Shown piece after piece: positions 1-5,232 of a stretch of DNA of 10,294 nucleotides. Source of the stretch: Planctomycetota bacterium. Lineage in GTDB: Bacteria; Planctomycetota; Planctomycetia; Pirellulales; Lacipirellulaceae. A program made the position numbers and the translations under genes. The notes beneath the pieces are model-generated. The model saw only the letters and a program-made list of their open reading frames with translations, was not told the origin of the DNA and did no database searches. Location: assembly GCA_029259975.1 (NCBI GenBank), contig JAJDEE010000163.1, forward strand, positions 1 through 10,294. Direction: 5' to 3'. Position 1 is the stretch's first letter, and each line of letters starts with the position of its first letter.

Positions 1-362
1 CAGTGCATGTCACCGGGTTTGTTAAAGATATTCGACCCTACTACGCGAAGGCGAAGGTAGGAATTGATCCGTTACGAATCGGAGCCGGCTTGCAAAATAA
101 GTTGCTCATCGGAATGAGCATGGGACAGCCGATGGTCTGCACATCTATGGCGAATGAAGGAATTGGAGGTCAAACTGGGAAGCACTTGCTAATCGCCGAC
201 AGTCCAGAGATATTTGCCAAGGCGGTTGTCGACCTGTTGCGAAATGAAGAACTGGCTGCCTCGATCGCGTATAATGCACGCCAGTTTATCGAAGAGGAGT
301 GGACTTGGGAGTATCATTTCGAGAAATTAGAGGAGCACCTTCTCGCTCTGTCGGCATCGTAA
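1..362 (+). CDS. Glycosyltransferase, GT-B fold (GT4-like), C-terminal fragment
   Basis: This is the last 119 or so codons of a gene that begins before the window; the frame is already open at base 3 and ends at TAA 360-362. The visible part matches the C-terminal nucleotide-sugar-binding half of GT4-type glycosyltransferases: GFVKDIRPYYAKAKVGIDPL, then RIGAGLQNKLL, then a helix GMSMGQPMVCT, a glycine-rich loop, and a C-terminal helix around EEEWTWEYHFEKLEEHL. Such enzymes transfer sugars from activated donors in the cytoplasm, usually for polysaccharide or glycolipid synthesis. In most relatives the segment after the Q-N-K motif reads (I/L)LEAMAMG, where the glutamate is the second acidic residue of the EX7E motif; here it reads LLIGMSMG, so that glutamate appears to be isoleucine. 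Acceptor and donor cannot be deduced. The family call is firm, the exact function is not. Confidence 0.85.
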   Translation, partial: VHVTGFVKDIRPYYAKAKVGIDPLRIGAGLQNKLLIGMSMGQPMVCTSMANEGIGGQTGKHLLIADSPEIFAKAVVDLLRNEELAASIAYNARQFIEEEWTWEYHFEKLEEHLLALSAS

Positions 363-470
363 TAATCGGCACTTGAGGTGTGTTCTGCTTTCACTCGGTT
401 GCTAATGCCCTCTGCCGTGAACCTGGGGCCATGTTTTAGGCTCCTTTCTTTACTTTTGCGCCCCACTTTC

Positions 471-491
471 TACGCAGCGAATATCTGCGTA
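471..491 (+). other. Small hairpin in the leuC leader
   Basis: TACGCAG (471-477) and CTGCGTA (485-491) form a perfect 7-bp stem with a 7-base loop, ending 51 bases before the leuC ATG. There is no T-run after it, so it is not a typical intrinsic terminator for the upstream glycosyltransferase. It could be a leader-RNA structure or a remnant of an ATCTGCG-type repeat like the one at 4442-4536. The rest of 363-542 holds no recognisable gene, leader peptide or convincing promoter. Confidence 0.35.
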
Positions 492-542
492 AAATGACGG
501 GTCACCTATTACTCGTTGCCGCCACCCTTGCAAACTGTTGCC

Positions 543-1955
543 ATGACTGCCTCTACTGACTCGCCCCGTACATTGTTTCAAAAAATCTGGGACAATCACA
601 TTGTCCATTCCGAGGAAGGTCGACAGTCGATCCTTTATGTCGATTTGCAGCTTGTCCACGAGGTGACCAGTGCCCAGGCGTTTGAGGGGCTGCGATTGGC
701 GGGACGTCGTGTGCGGCGGGCTGAGCGGACCATTGCCACGGCCGACCATAATGTACCGACCAGCGATCGCAGTCTGCCGATTCTCGACCAAATTTCCAAA
801 CAGCAGATCGACACACTGCGCGACAATTGCAAAGAGTTTGGCATCAAGCATTACGATCTCAACGATCCCAACCAGGGCATCGTTCATGTGATCGGGCCGG
901 AGTTGGGCTACACGCAGCCGGGTATGACGATTGTTTGCGGCGATAGTCACACTTCGACACACGGGGCGTTTGGGTCATTGGCCTTTGGTATCGGTACCAG
1001 CGAAGTCGAGCACGTCTTGGCGACGCAAACGCTGTTGCAATTCAAACCCAAAACGCTTGAACTGCGCGTCGATGGCGAGTTGCGTCCGCACGTGACGGCC
1101 AAGGATATGATTCTTTACTTGATCGGTCAGATCACCACCGACGGCGGTACCGGCTACTGTGTTGAATACACTGGCGAGGTGGTTCGCGGGTTGTCGATGG
1201 AAAACCGCATGACGGTCTGCAATATGTCGATCGAAGCGGGTGCCCGCGCTGGCATGATCGCGCCCGACGAAACGACCTACGAATATCTTCGCGGCCGTCA
1301 GTTTGTGCCGCAGGATTTTGATGCAGCCGTCAAAAGATGGAAGCAACTGCCATCCGACGCAGGTGCCACGTACGACAAGTCGCTGACGTTCGCCGCCGCC
1401 GATATCGCCCCGCAAGTTACCTGGGGAACCAATCCGGGGTTGGTCGTGTCGGTCGATGGCAAGGTGCCCACACCCGGCGATTTTGAGGACGCGACCGAGC
1501 AAAAAACAGCCGCCGGCGCGCTCGACTACATGGGCTTGCAAGGTGGCGAACCGATCACCGACCTCAAGCTCGACCGCGTCTTCATTGGTTCTTGTACGAA
1601 TGGGCGCATCGAAGACTTGCGTGAGGCCGCCGCCGTGGCCAAAGGGCATAAAGTTTCCGATCGCGTCAGCGCGATGGTCGTACCGGGTAGCGGCCAAGTA
1701 AAACAACAAGCCGAAGCCGAAGGCTTAGACAGCATTTTTAAGGAGGCAGGCTTCGACTGGCGCGAAGCAGGTTGCAGCATGTGCCTAGCGATGAACCCCG
1801 ACAAGCTTGAGCCAGGCGAACGCTGTGCCTCGACCTCGAATCGCAATTTCGAAGGCCGCCAGGGCAAAGGAGGCCGCACACACTTGGTCTCGCCAGCGAT
1901 GGCCGCCGCCGCTGCAGGGGCCGGACATTTTGTCGATATCCGCGATTGGAAGTAA
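543..1955 (+). CDS. leuC: 3-isopropylmalate dehydratase large subunit
   Basis: LeuC with LeuD forms isopropylmalate isomerase, which converts 2-isopropylmalate to 3-isopropylmalate in leucine synthesis in the cytoplasm. The 470-residue length from the ATG at 543 agrees with the family (E. coli 466). Aconitase-family signatures are intact: IVCGDSHTSTHGAFG, FIGSCTNGRIEDLR and GCSMCLAMNPD. The three [4Fe-4S] ligand cysteines are C351, C411 and C414, with the same spacing as in E. coli LeuC. The frame stays open upstream to a TTG at 516, which would add nine residues (MPPPLQTVA). I prefer ATG 543 because family members start close to the T-L-F-x-K-I-W motif, but no Shine-Dalgarno sequence supports either start. 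leuD follows after an unusually long 375-base gap filled with repeats. The other long reading frames across the gene are antisense shadows. Confidence 0.97.
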   Translation: MTASTDSPRTLFQKIWDNHIVHSEEGRQSILYVDLQLVHEVTSAQAFEGLRLAGRRVRRAERTIATADHNVPTSDRSLPILDQISKQQIDTLRDNCKEFGIKHYDLNDPNQGIVHVIGPELGYTQPGMTIVCGDSHTSTHGAFGSLAFGIGTSEVEHVLATQTLLQFKPKTLELRVDGELRPHVTAKDMILYLIGQITTDGGTGYCVEYTGEVVRGLSMENRMTVCNMSIEAGARAGMIAPDETTYEYLRGRQFVPQDFDAAVKRWKQLPSDAGATYDKSLTFAAADIAPQVTWGTNPGLVVSVDGKVPTPGDFEDATEQKTAAGALDYMGLQGGEPITDLKLDRVFIGSCTNGRIEDLREAAAVAKGHKVSDRVSAMVVPGSGQVKQQAEAEGLDSIFKEAGFDWREAGCSMCLAMNPDKLEPGERCASTSNRNFEGRQGKGGRTHLVSPAMAAAAAGAGHFVDIRDWK

Positions 1956-1990
1956 TAACTTAGTATCGCTCGCAAAACAAATGATGCTTT

Positions 1991-2049
1991 TAGCGGTAGG
2001 GCGCAAGCCCTCCGGGGTCGCAAACCGGAGGGCTTGCGCCCTGCCGCTA
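1991..2049. repeat. Large palindrome, 25-bp stem (GC-rich REP-like element)
   Basis: Arms 1991-2015 and 2025-2049 pair over 25 bases with only one non-Watson-Crick position, T1997 opposite G2043, which is a wobble in the + strand RNA. The loop is nine bases (2016-2024). It starts 36 bases after the leuC stop. Core words are GGGCGCAAGCCCTCCGG and its complement. I recall very similar palindromes scattered between planctomycete genes, but cannot verify that here. It would form a very stable hairpin in leuC mRNA and could attenuate transcription, stabilise the 3' end, or be a mobile REP-type element. No T-run follows, so it is not a classic intrinsic terminator. Confidence 0.85.
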
Positions 2050-2157
2050 TAGATCAAAATCCGTCACTTATTTTACGGACGATCCTTAAACCGAAATTAT
2101 GCAGTAGAATTTGACCAAGGAGAACACAGCGCAGCCGTAAGGCCGCAACGAAAAAAA

Positions 2158-2228
2158 TGACGGGATTTACAGGATCGACGGGATCTATTCAATGCATCAC
2201 GATCCTGTTAATCTTGTAAGTCCCGTCA
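2158..2228. repeat. Imperfect palindrome, 28-bp stem (GGATTTACAGGAT type)
   Basis: Arms 2158-2185 and 2201-2228 are imperfect inverted copies with a 15-base loop. Five positions differ from perfect complementarity. In + strand RNA four of these are G-U wobbles and only one (C2176 opposite A2210) is a mismatch, so 27 of 28 pairs can form. In minus strand RNA four of the five would be A-C mismatches. The element sits in the leuC-leuD gap, preceded by seven A residues (2151-2157). It shares no sequence with the other palindromes in the window. Origin is unknown; dispersed repeat is the likely class. Confidence 0.8.
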
Positions 2229-2266
2229 AGAAACTTGCGTTCGCCGCGCAAACATTTTCCGTTAGT

Positions 2267-2313
2267 AACACGGAGTTTTTTCTCCGCGTTCTCTGTGCCT
2301 CTGTGGTGATACT
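2267..2313. repeat. Truncated palindromic repeat (CACCACAGAGGCACAGAG type)
   Basis: Read on the minus strand this begins CACCACAGAGGCACAGAGAA, then a CGCGGAG stretch, an A-rich turn and CTCCGTGTTA. I recall this word as one arm of a palindrome found in many bacterial genomes, where a matching second arm normally follows. Here the second arm stops after about nine bases, leaving a short hairpin of 2267-2275 with 2282-2290 (eight pairs, one A-C mismatch, T-rich loop). The element therefore looks like one full arm plus a stub. It ends only 17 bases before the leuD ATG, so it forms most of the leuD 5' leader. Boundaries are approximate. Confidence 0.65.
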
Positions 2314-2330
2314 TTTTTTCACTTCGAGAA

Positions 2331-2924
2331 ATGAATATGAAAGCATTTACAACACATACTGGCTTGGTCGTCGCGATGGATCGGGCTAATGTTGACACCG
2401 ATCAGATCATCCCCAAACAATTCCTTAAGCGAATCGAACGCACAGGCTTCGGCGAGTTTTTATTTTGGGACTGGGCCAAACTGGATGATGGTTCGCCGAA
2501 CCCTGACTTCGAGCTGAATAAGCCCGAGGCTACGGGGGCCAGCGTCTTGCTCGCGCGCCGCAATTTCGGCTGTGGCTCGAGCCGCGAACATGCTCCCTGG
2601 GCACTCGAAGACTTTGGCTTTCGGGTGATTCTTGCTCCCAGCTTCGCCGACATTTTTTATAACAATTGCTTCAAAAATGGCATGTTACCGATACAGCTAT
2701 CTGAAGAGCAGATCGACGAGCTATTCCATCGGGCCGCTCAACACGCTGGCTACGAGCTGACTGCTGACCTGGAAGCTTGCACTTTGAGCGACACGCACGG
2801 TTTTTCGACGGAGTTGGAGGTCCAGCCGTTTCGACGTCACTGTTTGCTCAACGGCCTGGACGACATCGGGCTGACGTTTGAGCACGAGGACAAAATCTCG
2901 GCCTACGAAGCTGCCCACGCCTGA
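2331..2924 (+). CDS. leuD: 3-isopropylmalate dehydratase small subunit
   Basis: LeuD supplies the swivelling domain that completes the isopropylmalate isomerase active site with LeuC in the cytoplasm. It has 197 residues (E. coli about 201). Conserved blocks are visible: NVDTDQIIPKQFLK near residue 20, the signature NFGCGSSREHAPWAL at 78-92, then PSFADIFYNNCFKNGMLPI at 103-121. The ATG at 2331 gives MNMKAF; an in-frame ATG at 2337 (MKAF) fits family N-termini equally well, and the weak purine run GAGAAA just before 2331 does not decide between them. The gene lies downstream of leuC after a repeat-filled gap and ends nine bases before the beta-propeller gene, suggesting one transcription unit. 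Confidence 0.97.
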   Translation: MNMKAFTTHTGLVVAMDRANVDTDQIIPKQFLKRIERTGFGEFLFWDWAKLDDGSPNPDFELNKPEATGASVLLARRNFGCGSSREHAPWALEDFGFRVILAPSFADIFYNNCFKNGMLPIQLSEEQIDELFHRAAQHAGYELTADLEACTLSDTHGFSTELEVQPFRRHCLLNGLDDIGLTFEHEDKISAYEAAHA

Positions 2925-2933
2925 TAGGTTGCT

Positions 2934-4085
2934 ATGACGATGAAAGTATCACGCAAAGGCGCAAAGGCGCAAAGGAGAGAGCGGGTTTTTCTTTGCGCCT
3001 TTGCGCCTTTGCGTGAGGTTTTTTTGTTGACCATGTCGTTGCTCTGCTTTTCGGCAGCGCAAGCCCAGACGTTCGTAAGTTTTGCCCCGTTAGGTGACGA
3101 GTCGGCCAATTTCGAGACGCAGGCGTTGCTGACTGATTTAGACAATCCGGCTGGGCTGGCGCTACTCCCCACGCTAGCGAAAAGCGGCCCCTATGTGTTG
3201 ATAATCGCCGAAAGCGGAGCTGGCCGCGTGATCCGAGTTTCGACGGATTCACCCGAGCAGGTTGAGGAGGTTGTTGCCAACTTCCCGCTGGGAACTTTTG
3301 GTCAGCAGCCCGAGTACCGTGTGGGGCCGCTCAGCCTAGCGTTTCTTACGCGATCCAAGTTTGTGCTTGGCTGCAAAGGCGAGATCCCCGGAGCGGATGT
3401 CTTGGCGAGTTATTCTTTGCCGGCTAAGGGCAAGGGAACGGTGCTGACTGCGAATGAGCATGATCATACCGTTGAGCCGCTCCAAACAGAGCTTGCCACG
3501 CAGGTTGACGATTTGCAATTCAGTGGTTTGGCGATGGCGGGTAAAAATTGCTTCGTCACGACAGGGGGACAAGATTCGCAAGGTTGGATTCTCAGGTCTA
3601 GCGTCGAAGCGAATCGCTTGTCCAAGTTGCGACCTTTTATCGATCTACAGAAGGCCGTCGATTTCGGTGGTCCGGCAGGAATCGCCATCATTCCGCCTCC
3701 CCGACCCCCATTTTTAGTGGTGTCACTAATGGGCAGCAGAAAAACACCGCAGGACAGCCGTCTGGTTTATTTTGTCCCGTCGACTGGCGAACCCGCGCTG
3801 AATTTAGCGACCGGCTTGCACGACATTATCAGCCTTGCGTACAGCCCTTCGGGACAGCTTTACGCCGCCGACTTTAGCTGGCACGACGAACAGTCTGGCG
3901 GCGTCTACCGTATCGATGATGCACGGGTCGAAGGTCGACAGGCCTGTCGGGCAGTGAAGATCGCCGCGATCGTCCGTCCATTCGGTCTCGTTTTCGCACC
4001 GGACGGATCACTTTTTGTGACGGCGTTTGGCGCGGGCGAGAATGCGAAGCGAGGCATGTTGGTCAAAATTTCGGGTAAACTTTAA
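2934..4085 (+). CDS. Predicted exported beta-propeller protein
   Basis: The 383-residue product has no catalytic motif I recognise. Repeated blade-like units (NPAGLALLP..YVLIIAES near 72-94, LAYSPSGQLYAADF at 301-313, LVFAPDGSLFVTAF at 352-365) resemble NHL/SMP-30-type beta-propellers, which mostly bind ligands or proteins outside the cytoplasm. The N-terminus looks like a signal peptide: basic residues at 4-17, a hydrophobic run at 29-42, and a likely cleavage after A44 (SAAQA|QTF). Codons 6-28 are encoded by the palindrome at 2949-3016, so the true start is uncertain. From ATG 2934 the signal is long; ATG 3033 or TTG 3024 would give a very short one without basic residues. The nine-base gap after leuD suggests translation with leuD and favours the 2934 start. 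Function is unknown. Confidence 0.75.
   Translation: MTMKVSRKGAKAQRRERVFLCAFAPLREVFLLTMSLLCFSAAQAQTFVSFAPLGDESANFETQALLTDLDNPAGLALLPTLAKSGPYVLIIAESGAGRVIRVSTDSPEQVEEVVANFPLGTFGQQPEYRVGPLSLAFLTRSKFVLGCKGEIPGADVLASYSLPAKGKGTVLTANEHDHTVEPLQTELATQVDDLQFSGLAMAGKNCFVTTGGQDSQGWILRSSVEANRLSKLRPFIDLQKAVDFGGPAGIAIIPPPRPPFLVVSLMGSRKTPQDSRLVYFVPSTGEPALNLATGLHDIISLAYSPSGQLYAADFSWHDEQSGGVYRIDDARVEGRQACRAVKIAAIVRPFGLVFAPDGSLFVTAFGAGENAKRGMLVKISGKL
2949..3016. repeat. Perfect 26-bp palindrome of GCAAAGGC units inside a coding frame
   Basis: Arms 2949-2974 and 2991-3016 are exact reverse complements over 26 bases. Inside them, bases 2975-2979 can pair with 2986-2990 by A-U and G-U pairs, giving a stem of up to 31 pairs with a six-base loop in + strand RNA. 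Each arm contains tandem copies of the octamer GCAAAGGC. The element lies 15 bases inside the propeller reading frame, which it leaves open. Its translation (SRKGAKAQR.., CAFAPLR..) is a phrase I remember from spurious predicted proteins in many genomes, which points to a dispersed repeat rather than an ancestral coding sequence. Confidence 0.9.
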
Positions 4086-4100
4086 GGCATTTTTACAGCG

Positions 4101-4105
4101 AAGGA
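4101..4105 (+). promoter_or_regulatory. Shine-Dalgarno sequence deciding the TPR gene start
   Basis: AAGGA lies five bases before ATG 4111. It supports that codon over the in-frame upstream start at 4027, which would overlap the end of the propeller gene and add 28 residues of unrelated composition. Confidence 0.7.
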
Positions 4106-4110
4106 ATGAG

Positions 4111-4434
4111 ATGGCAACGAGACGCGAAAAAATTGAGACGATGTTGGTCGACGACCCCACTGATACATTTCTTCGCTACAGTCTAGCGATGGAACTTGAC
4201 AAAGAAGGCGAGCACGACAGCAGCCTAGAAAAACTCAGGGAGCTTAGCCAAGACGAAACTCCCTACGTCCCCGCATTCTTCATGGCCGGTCAACAGTTCG
4301 CCAGGCTAGACCGTCTCGCCGAAGCCCGCGCCATTTTGCGTAACGGGATCGAACAAGCTCGCGTTCAAAACGATACCCACGCCGCCGGCGAGATGAGCGA
4401 TTTTCTTGCCTCGCTGGGAGAGCTTGGCGAGTGA
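4111..4434 (+). CDS. Small TPR-like helical repeat protein
   Basis: The 107-residue soluble protein starts MATRREKIETML. It consists of amphipathic helices in a tetratricopeptide-like arrangement: a first pair around 18-47 (DTFLRYSLAMELDKEGEHDS, then SLEKLREL) and a second around 52-85 (YVPAFFMAGQQFARLDRLAE, then ARAILRNGIEQAR), followed by a C-terminal helix ending in FLASLGELGE. The alanine, leucine and tyrosine spacing fits TPR packing. No signal peptide or cysteine is present, so it is probably cytoplasmic, and TPR proteins generally mediate protein-protein contacts. I recall a conserved planctomycete family with this N-terminus but no known function. It starts 25 bases after the propeller stop, probably as the last gene of the leu-containing unit. 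Confidence 0.85.
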   Translation: MATRREKIETMLVDDPTDTFLRYSLAMELDKEGEHDSSLEKLRELSQDETPYVPAFFMAGQQFARLDRLAEARAILRNGIEQARVQNDTHAAGEMSDFLASLGELGE

Positions 4435-4441
4435 CGTTGAT

Positions 4442-4536
4442 GAATAGAACGCGGAAGAACGCGGATTAGGCAGATTAACGCAGATTAAAAGGTACTGTTC
4501 TTATCTGCACATATCCGCCTAATCCGCGTCCTATTC
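4442..4536. repeat. Imperfect palindrome between convergent genes (ATCCGCCTAATCCGCG type)
   Basis: A perfect 13-bp core stem pairs 4459-4471 with 4517-4529. Further pairs extend inward (4473-4475 with 4513-4515; 4480-4485 with 4503-4508), and an outer 6-bp stem pairs 4442-4447 with 4531-4536. The left arm carries an extra partial tandem copy (AACGCGGAAG beside AACGCGGATT) that bulges out. The element occupies almost the whole gap between the TPR gene and the opposing PSP1 gene, so it could end transcription in both directions. Its right arm contains the PSP1 stop codon (4531-4533). Confidence 0.8.
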
Positions 4537-5109
4537 TTTTTTTGCAGTACCGCAAGCAGCCGCTACGGCGCACGATGTGCAATCGTCGCAACCGCCCTGC
4601 CCCATCGCCTCTTCGGTACCGCACCCGGGTCCGCAGCCTTCGGTGAGTGCCTGGGCAAACTTACGAAATTCGACGGTCGTTTCGTAGAGTTCAGCAAGTT
4701 GCTGGGTGAATTGCTCGGCCTCGGTAGGCACTTCGCCCAAAAAGTAGAAAAACAGTCCAGCCCCGTCGAATAGATGCTCGACATCCATGAGCGTTGCAGG
4801 CACGTTATGTTCCTGGAGCAATACCGAACAGGCCTCGAAGGCGGAGTGGCGATGTTTTTCTAGGCGGGCGACCAACAGCTCATCCTCGACGGTCATTTTA
4901 CGGAGGATTTGGCCGTCGTTTTGCTTGGTAGTCGAAGACTCCGATGATGACGACATTGGTTCCGCAAGCACCTCGCCGACCTCCAGGCCTCGCGAACTGC
5001 GGATAATGACGCGCGAATTCCGTGGATAACGCACGACATCGGCCGCGACGAATCGACCGACTTCTCCCAGTAGGCTGTATCTCACGAGGTGACTTCCCAT
5101 GGCCGCCAT
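4531..5109 (-). CDS. PSP1-domain protein with cysteine-rich C-terminal tail
   Basis: The 192-residue product resembles the PSP1 family (for example Bacillus YaaT/RicT). Residues 8-50 (LVRYSLLGEVGRFVAAD.., then RGLEVGEVLAE) match the N-terminal beta-rich part. Residues 72-155 include LFDGAGLFFYF and the following helix typical of the PSP1 C-terminal domain. RicT works with RicA and RicF as an Fe-S-containing complex affecting RNA processing and phosphorelay in Bacillus; whether that applies here is unknown. The tail is distinctive: C159, C163, C174, C177, C180 and C186, arranged CGPGC..GGCDDCTSC, suggesting metal or Fe-S binding. The protein is shorter than Bacillus YaaT (about 275). ATG 5109 is used; ATG 5100 is possible and no Shine-Dalgarno is visible. 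It diverges from bioB. Confidence 0.85.
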   Translation of the reverse strand: MAAMGSHLVRYSLLGEVGRFVAADVVRYPRNSRVIIRSSRGLEVGEVLAEPMSSSSESSTTKQNDGQILRKMTVEDELLVARLEKHRHSAFEACSVLLQEHNVPATLMDVEHLFDGAGLFFYFLGEVPTEAEQFTQQLAELYETTVEFRKFAQALTEGCGPGCGTEEAMGQGGCDDCTSCAVAAACGTAKKE

Positions 5110-5133
5110 TGTGACGTTTTAGGTGGCACTTGC

Positions 5134-5160
5134 CAAGCAGGCTCCGCCTCGGGAGGCTTG
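5134..5160. other. Bulged inverted repeat in the PSP1-bioB divergent region
   Basis: CAAGC (5134-5138) pairs with GCTTG (5156-5160), and CTCC (5142-5145) with GGAG (5152-5155), leaving a three-base bulge and a six-base loop. It lies in the 123-base gap that must hold the start signals of two divergent genes. It may be an operator or another degraded GC-rich repeat. I saw no convincing biotin-repressor operator or -35/-10 pair in 5110-5232. Confidence 0.3.
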
Positions 5161-5232
5161 CGTTTGATGAGCTTTCGCAGATACTAGAGGGATGGATTAC
5201 CTGGCCCTGGCACCCTATCTTTCTTAACTGCT

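Noticed and set aside
456..485. Possible leuC promoter TTGCGC - 18 bases - AATATC
   Set aside because: The -10 element is poor, and promoter consensus in this lineage is not certain enough to support it.
516..542. TTG start adding nine residues to LeuC
   Set aside because: The extension is proline-rich and not typical of LeuC; ATG 543 gives the usual family length.
975..1709. 244-codon minus-strand open frame inside leuC
   Set aside because: It is fully antisense to an intact leuC with all cluster ligands, has no recognisable motif, and long antisense frames are common in codon-biased genes.
2189..2398. Minus-strand reading frame containing HHRGTENAEKK next to leuD
   Set aside because: It is a translation of the truncated repeat arm and overlaps the leuD start; such peptides are typical products of repeat DNA, not genes.
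1991..3016. Successive palindromes as a CRISPR-like array
   Set aside because: The units have different sequences, irregular spacing and coding sequence between them.
2903..3252. Minus-strand frames across the leuD-propeller junction with KGAKAQRK
   Set aside because: The palindrome translates similarly on both strands, and the frames are antisense to leuD and to the propeller gene, so they are repeat shadows.
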